Shown here in pieces: positions 3,008 to 5,170 of a stretch of 5,170 nucleotides of DNA (within the stretch, counting starts at the first letter, position 1; each line of letters starts with the position of its first letter). Source of the stretch: Oscillospiraceae bacterium (GTDB lineage Bacteria; Bacillota; Clostridia; Oscillospirales; Ruminococcaceae). The DNA lies in the NCBI GenBank assembly GCA_031285945.1, contig JAITVF010000170.1, positions 1 to 5,170 of the forward strand. Direction: 5' to 3'. Below the pieces are notes generated by a model. The model saw only the letters and a program-made list of their open reading frames with translations, was not told the DNA's origin and did not search any database. The translations under genes were made by a program, and so were the position numbers.

Positions 3008-5170
3008 ATGGATAAAAACTATACGGTCGACGATATCCTGCTGGAAATAAAGAGCAGGAAAAGCCGCCAGAAGGGCGTTTCTCCCACGGCGCGGCAGAGC
3101 GTGGAGGGGGATTTTCCCGCGGCGGCCGGCAGGGTGAGCGGAGTCGCCTTCGCCCCGGAGCCCCGGCGGAGCGAAGCTCCCGCAGGCGAAGCCCTTGAGC
3201 CCGTGGCACGCCCCGGCCGGGAAACCCGCGCGGACGGCCAAAGCGCCGAAAAATCCCCGCAGCAAGACTTGCCCCAAAAGGATCACGACGTTGCGCGGGC
3301 GGTGGACCGCGACGGCGGGGATACGTCCGTCTTTGGTCTTTTGCGCGACGACGGCGCCCGGGAGCCCGCTCAGGCCGAGGAGGTCAGGTTCAGAACGGGA
3401 GCGGCCAAAAAGACTAACCCCCTAGACTTTGAAAGCTTTGCGAGGCCCATAACCGAGCGGGCAAAAATCCGCCAGAGCCGCTACGACGATATTACCCGGC
3501 GGCGAAAGCTCGAAGAAACCGCGGTGGTGGATTTTTCCTCCTTTAAATCGGACGCGGACGATAATATCTCGGCCGATGGCGAGGATACGAGGGTGCTGCC
3601 CACGGTAGCGGGCTACGCGGACCTTGCGCCCCCCCGCGCCGGAAGGGACGGCTACGGCGAGGAGGACGATTACGCCGGAGCCTACAATCCGGCCGTCGAT
3701 AAGCCGGCTGTTGATTTTTCTGAGTACAACTCCGCCCAGGACCGCCGGGATGTGGCGATAGATATAGCGAGAACCAAGCTGTGGCTGGTTATAAGAACCT
3801 GCCTTACCTTTTTACTGACCGGCATACTCTTTTACCTTGTTATCAACGGCGCCTTTATATTCGGCCTTTCGCTTCCCGCCTTCCTGGACCCCATCGAGAG
3901 CAAGTCAGGCTATCTGCTGGCCATGGCGATCGCAACCGTTATAACGGCGCTTGTCAACAGCTCGGCCACGGGGGGAGGGCTTCTGAGCCTTTTAAGAATG
4001 AAGGCCAACTCCGACAGTCTGGCCTCATTGGCCGTTCTCGCCTCAATCGGCCAATGCGTTTACTGCGTACTTAAGCCCGAGGATATCGACGCTTCCTCCC
4101 TTACTTTTTACTGCGCGCTCGCCGCACTTTCCATGCTTTTTAACGCTATTGGAAAGCTCAGCATGATAAGCCGGATACAGACCAACTTCAAGACCATATC
4201 CTCCGACAGGCAAAAGCGGGTGATAACCCTGGCGGCGGAGGAAGCCTTTTTGCGTGAGTATCTCCAGGGCTCGGTTCGCCGCCCGGTTATCGCGGTTGCC
4301 GCCCCCTGCGACTTTTTTAGCGATTTTTTAGCGCTTTCCTATTCCGATAAATACGACGTCGGGATAAACCGGGTAGTCGCCCCCATTTGCCTTTGCTGCG
4401 CGCTGGTGGCGGGGGGGCTGGGCTATATGTTCAACAAGGGAGACGCTTACGAGGCCATATGCGCCATGGCGGGAATACTCTGCGTGGCGGCTACCCTTTC
4501 GGCTACATTTATAGAGAACGTGCCTCTTTCAAAGCTGACTAAAAAGCTCGCGCCCAGGGGCGGAATGGTCAGCGGAAACAAGGCGGTCGAGGATTTTTGC
4601 GACATAACCGCGGCGGTCCTGGACGAAAACGATCTTTTCCCCAAGGCAAGCGTTCAGATCACGGGGATAAAGTCCTTTGCCCAGGGGAGGGTGGACGAGG
4701 CCATACTCGACGCCGCCAGCCTTGTATGCCACCTGGAAAGCGCCATGAGCGACGCTTTTATGGGAATGGTAGGCGGAAACGGCGCAATGCTGCGCCGGGT
4801 AGAAAACGCCTCGTTTGAAACGGCAAGGGGAATGACCGCCTGGCTGGACGGCCGCAGGGTGATGCTGGGTAACCGCAAGATGATGCGGGCGGCGGGAATC
4901 CAGGTGCCCGAGGCGGAGGCGGCTGCGCCGCTTGAGCACGGCGAGCTTTTATACCTTGCCAGCGAGGGGGAGGTAACCGCCCGCTTTATAGTGGGGTATC
5001 AGATCGACGAGGCCCTGGCCCTTGAGCTGGACAGGCTTTCGGCCATGGAAAAGCTTCTTGTGATACACGCCGTTGACCCCAATCTTACCCCCCATAAAAT
5101 CTGGGAGGTGTACGGTTACCCGCAGGAGCTTATACGGGTCATGTCCTCGGACCAGCACGAGGCCTTTAAA
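3008..5170 (+). CDS. Divergent P1B-type ATPase-like membrane protein, probable pseudoenzyme (3' end outside window)
   Basis: The frame is open for 721 codons to the window edge. Residues 1-257 are charged, Pro/Gly/Asp-rich and probably disordered, with [LV]DFxx[FY] three times (139-144, 174-179, 235-240). Six hydrophobic segments follow, at about 258-279, 301-322, 338-354, 365-387, 457-475 and 484-502, spaced as in the core of heavy-metal P-type ATPases. KANSDSLASLAVLASI (332-347) echoes the family's NMDxL segment. The loop between segments 4 and 5 (388-456) is short and lacks TGES. Segment 6 has VAATLSATF where CPC is expected. AVEDFCDITAAVLDENDLFP (526-545) lines up with A-L-E...D-K-T-G-T-L-T: the Asp (539) stays but KTGT is lost. 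In the N-domain, LGNRKMM (620-626) is kept but the HP motif is not; TGDN becomes VDPN (689-692). The start at 3008 has AAAGGA (2990-2995) 12 nt upstream; an in-frame ATG at 2996 abuts that site and is less likely. Transport activity is doubtful; a scaffold or sensor role is inference. Confidence 0.72.
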   Translation, partial: MDKNYTVDDILLEIKSRKSRQKGVSPTARQSVEGDFPAAAGRVSGVAFAPEPRRSEAPAGEALEPVARPGRETRADGQSAEKSPQQDLPQKDHDVARAVDRDGGDTSVFGLLRDDGAREPAQAEEVRFRTGAAKKTNPLDFESFARPITERAKIRQSRYDDITRRRKLEETAVVDFSSFKSDADDNISADGEDTRVLPTVAGYADLAPPRAGRDGYGEEDDYAGAYNPAVDKPAVDFSEYNSAQDRRDVAIDIARTKLWLVIRTCLTFLLTGILFYLVINGAFIFGLSLPAFLDPIESKSGYLLAMAIATVITALVNSSATGGGLLSLLRMKANSDSLASLAVLASIGQCVYCVLKPEDIDASSLTFYCALAALSMLFNAIGKLSMISRIQTNFKTISSDRQKRVITLAAEEAFLREYLQGSVRRPVIAVAAPCDFFSDFLALSYSDKYDVGINRVVAPICLCCALVAGGLGYMFNKGDAYEAICAMAGILCVAATLSATFIENVPLSKLTKKLAPRGGMVSGNKAVEDFCDITAAVLDENDLFPKASVQITGIKSFAQGRVDEAILDAASLVCHLESAMSDAFMGMVGGNGAMLRRVENASFETARGMTAWLDGRRVMLGNRKMMRAAGIQVPEAEAAAPLEHGELLYLASEGEVTARFIVGYQIDEALALELDRLSAMEKLLVIHAVDPNLTPHKIWEVYGYPQELIRVMSSDQHEAFK

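Noticed and set aside
2889..3286. Two overlapping minus-strand frames of just over 100 codons
   Set aside because: They run across the palindromic element and opposite the start of the ATPase-like gene; the products are Arg/Pro-rich, typical of antisense frames.
4529..4939. 136-codon minus-strand frame
   Set aside because: It lies antisense to the N-domain region of the ATPase-like gene, whose plus-strand frame is unbroken and matches family landmarks.
3008..5170. Decayed pseudogene of a metal pump
   Set aside because: I read all 721 codons without a stop or frameshift, and fold-level landmarks persist, so a constrained but altered protein is more likely than decay.

Overview
The window reads as a piece of a Clostridia-like (Firmicutes) chromosome of fairly high GC, perhaps from the Oscillospiraceae/Ruminococcaceae side. 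This is an inference from purine-rich AGGA/GGAG ribosome-binding sites, a bacterial OGG-type 8-oxoguanine glycosylase of the clostridial kind, GC-rich codon use in all genes, and AT-rich intergenic stretches. No taxonomic marker gene is present, so the assignment is tentative.

Layout: (1) At 75-905 on the minus strand lies a complete 8-oxoguanine DNA glycosylase. Its stop codon sits in one arm of a 14-bp inverted repeat (28-80), and a TGn-extended -10 promoter lies just upstream of the gene. (2) From 906 to 1442 there is about 540 bp without a convincing gene, AT-rich and dotted with small palindromes. (3) At 1443-1703 on the plus strand is a small 86-residue protein with one C-terminal membrane segment and no known function. 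(4) From 1704 to 2061 is a structured intergenic region that carries two tandem copies of a ~79-bp repeat, each able to form two hairpins. (5) At 2062-2805 is a complete SpoU/TrmH-family 2'-O-ribose RNA methyltransferase, most likely RlmB. (6) At 2825-2977 is a 153-bp imperfect palindrome, probably a small non-coding mobile or repeat element. (7) From 3008 to the window edge runs a long open frame (721 codons seen, no stop) that I read as a degenerate P1B-type ATPase. The fold-level landmarks are present, but the DKTGT phosphorylation motif, the CPC transport motif, the actuator TGE loop and the nucleotide-binding HP motif are all replaced. It also has a ~257-residue low-complexity N-terminal extension.

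How the parts relate: the glycosylase is transcribed away from everything else and looks like an independent DNA-repair gene. The methyltransferase and the ATPase-like gene are on the same strand, about 200 bp apart, with no convincing terminator between them. They may be co-transcribed, in which case the palindrome would form a large hairpin in the intergenic RNA. The most unusual item is the ATPase-like protein, which appears to be a membrane pseudoenzyme under coding constraint rather than a decayed pseudogene, since more than 2.1 kb is open without a frameshift. The density of intergenic repeat structures (three unrelated ones in 5 kb) is the second notable point.
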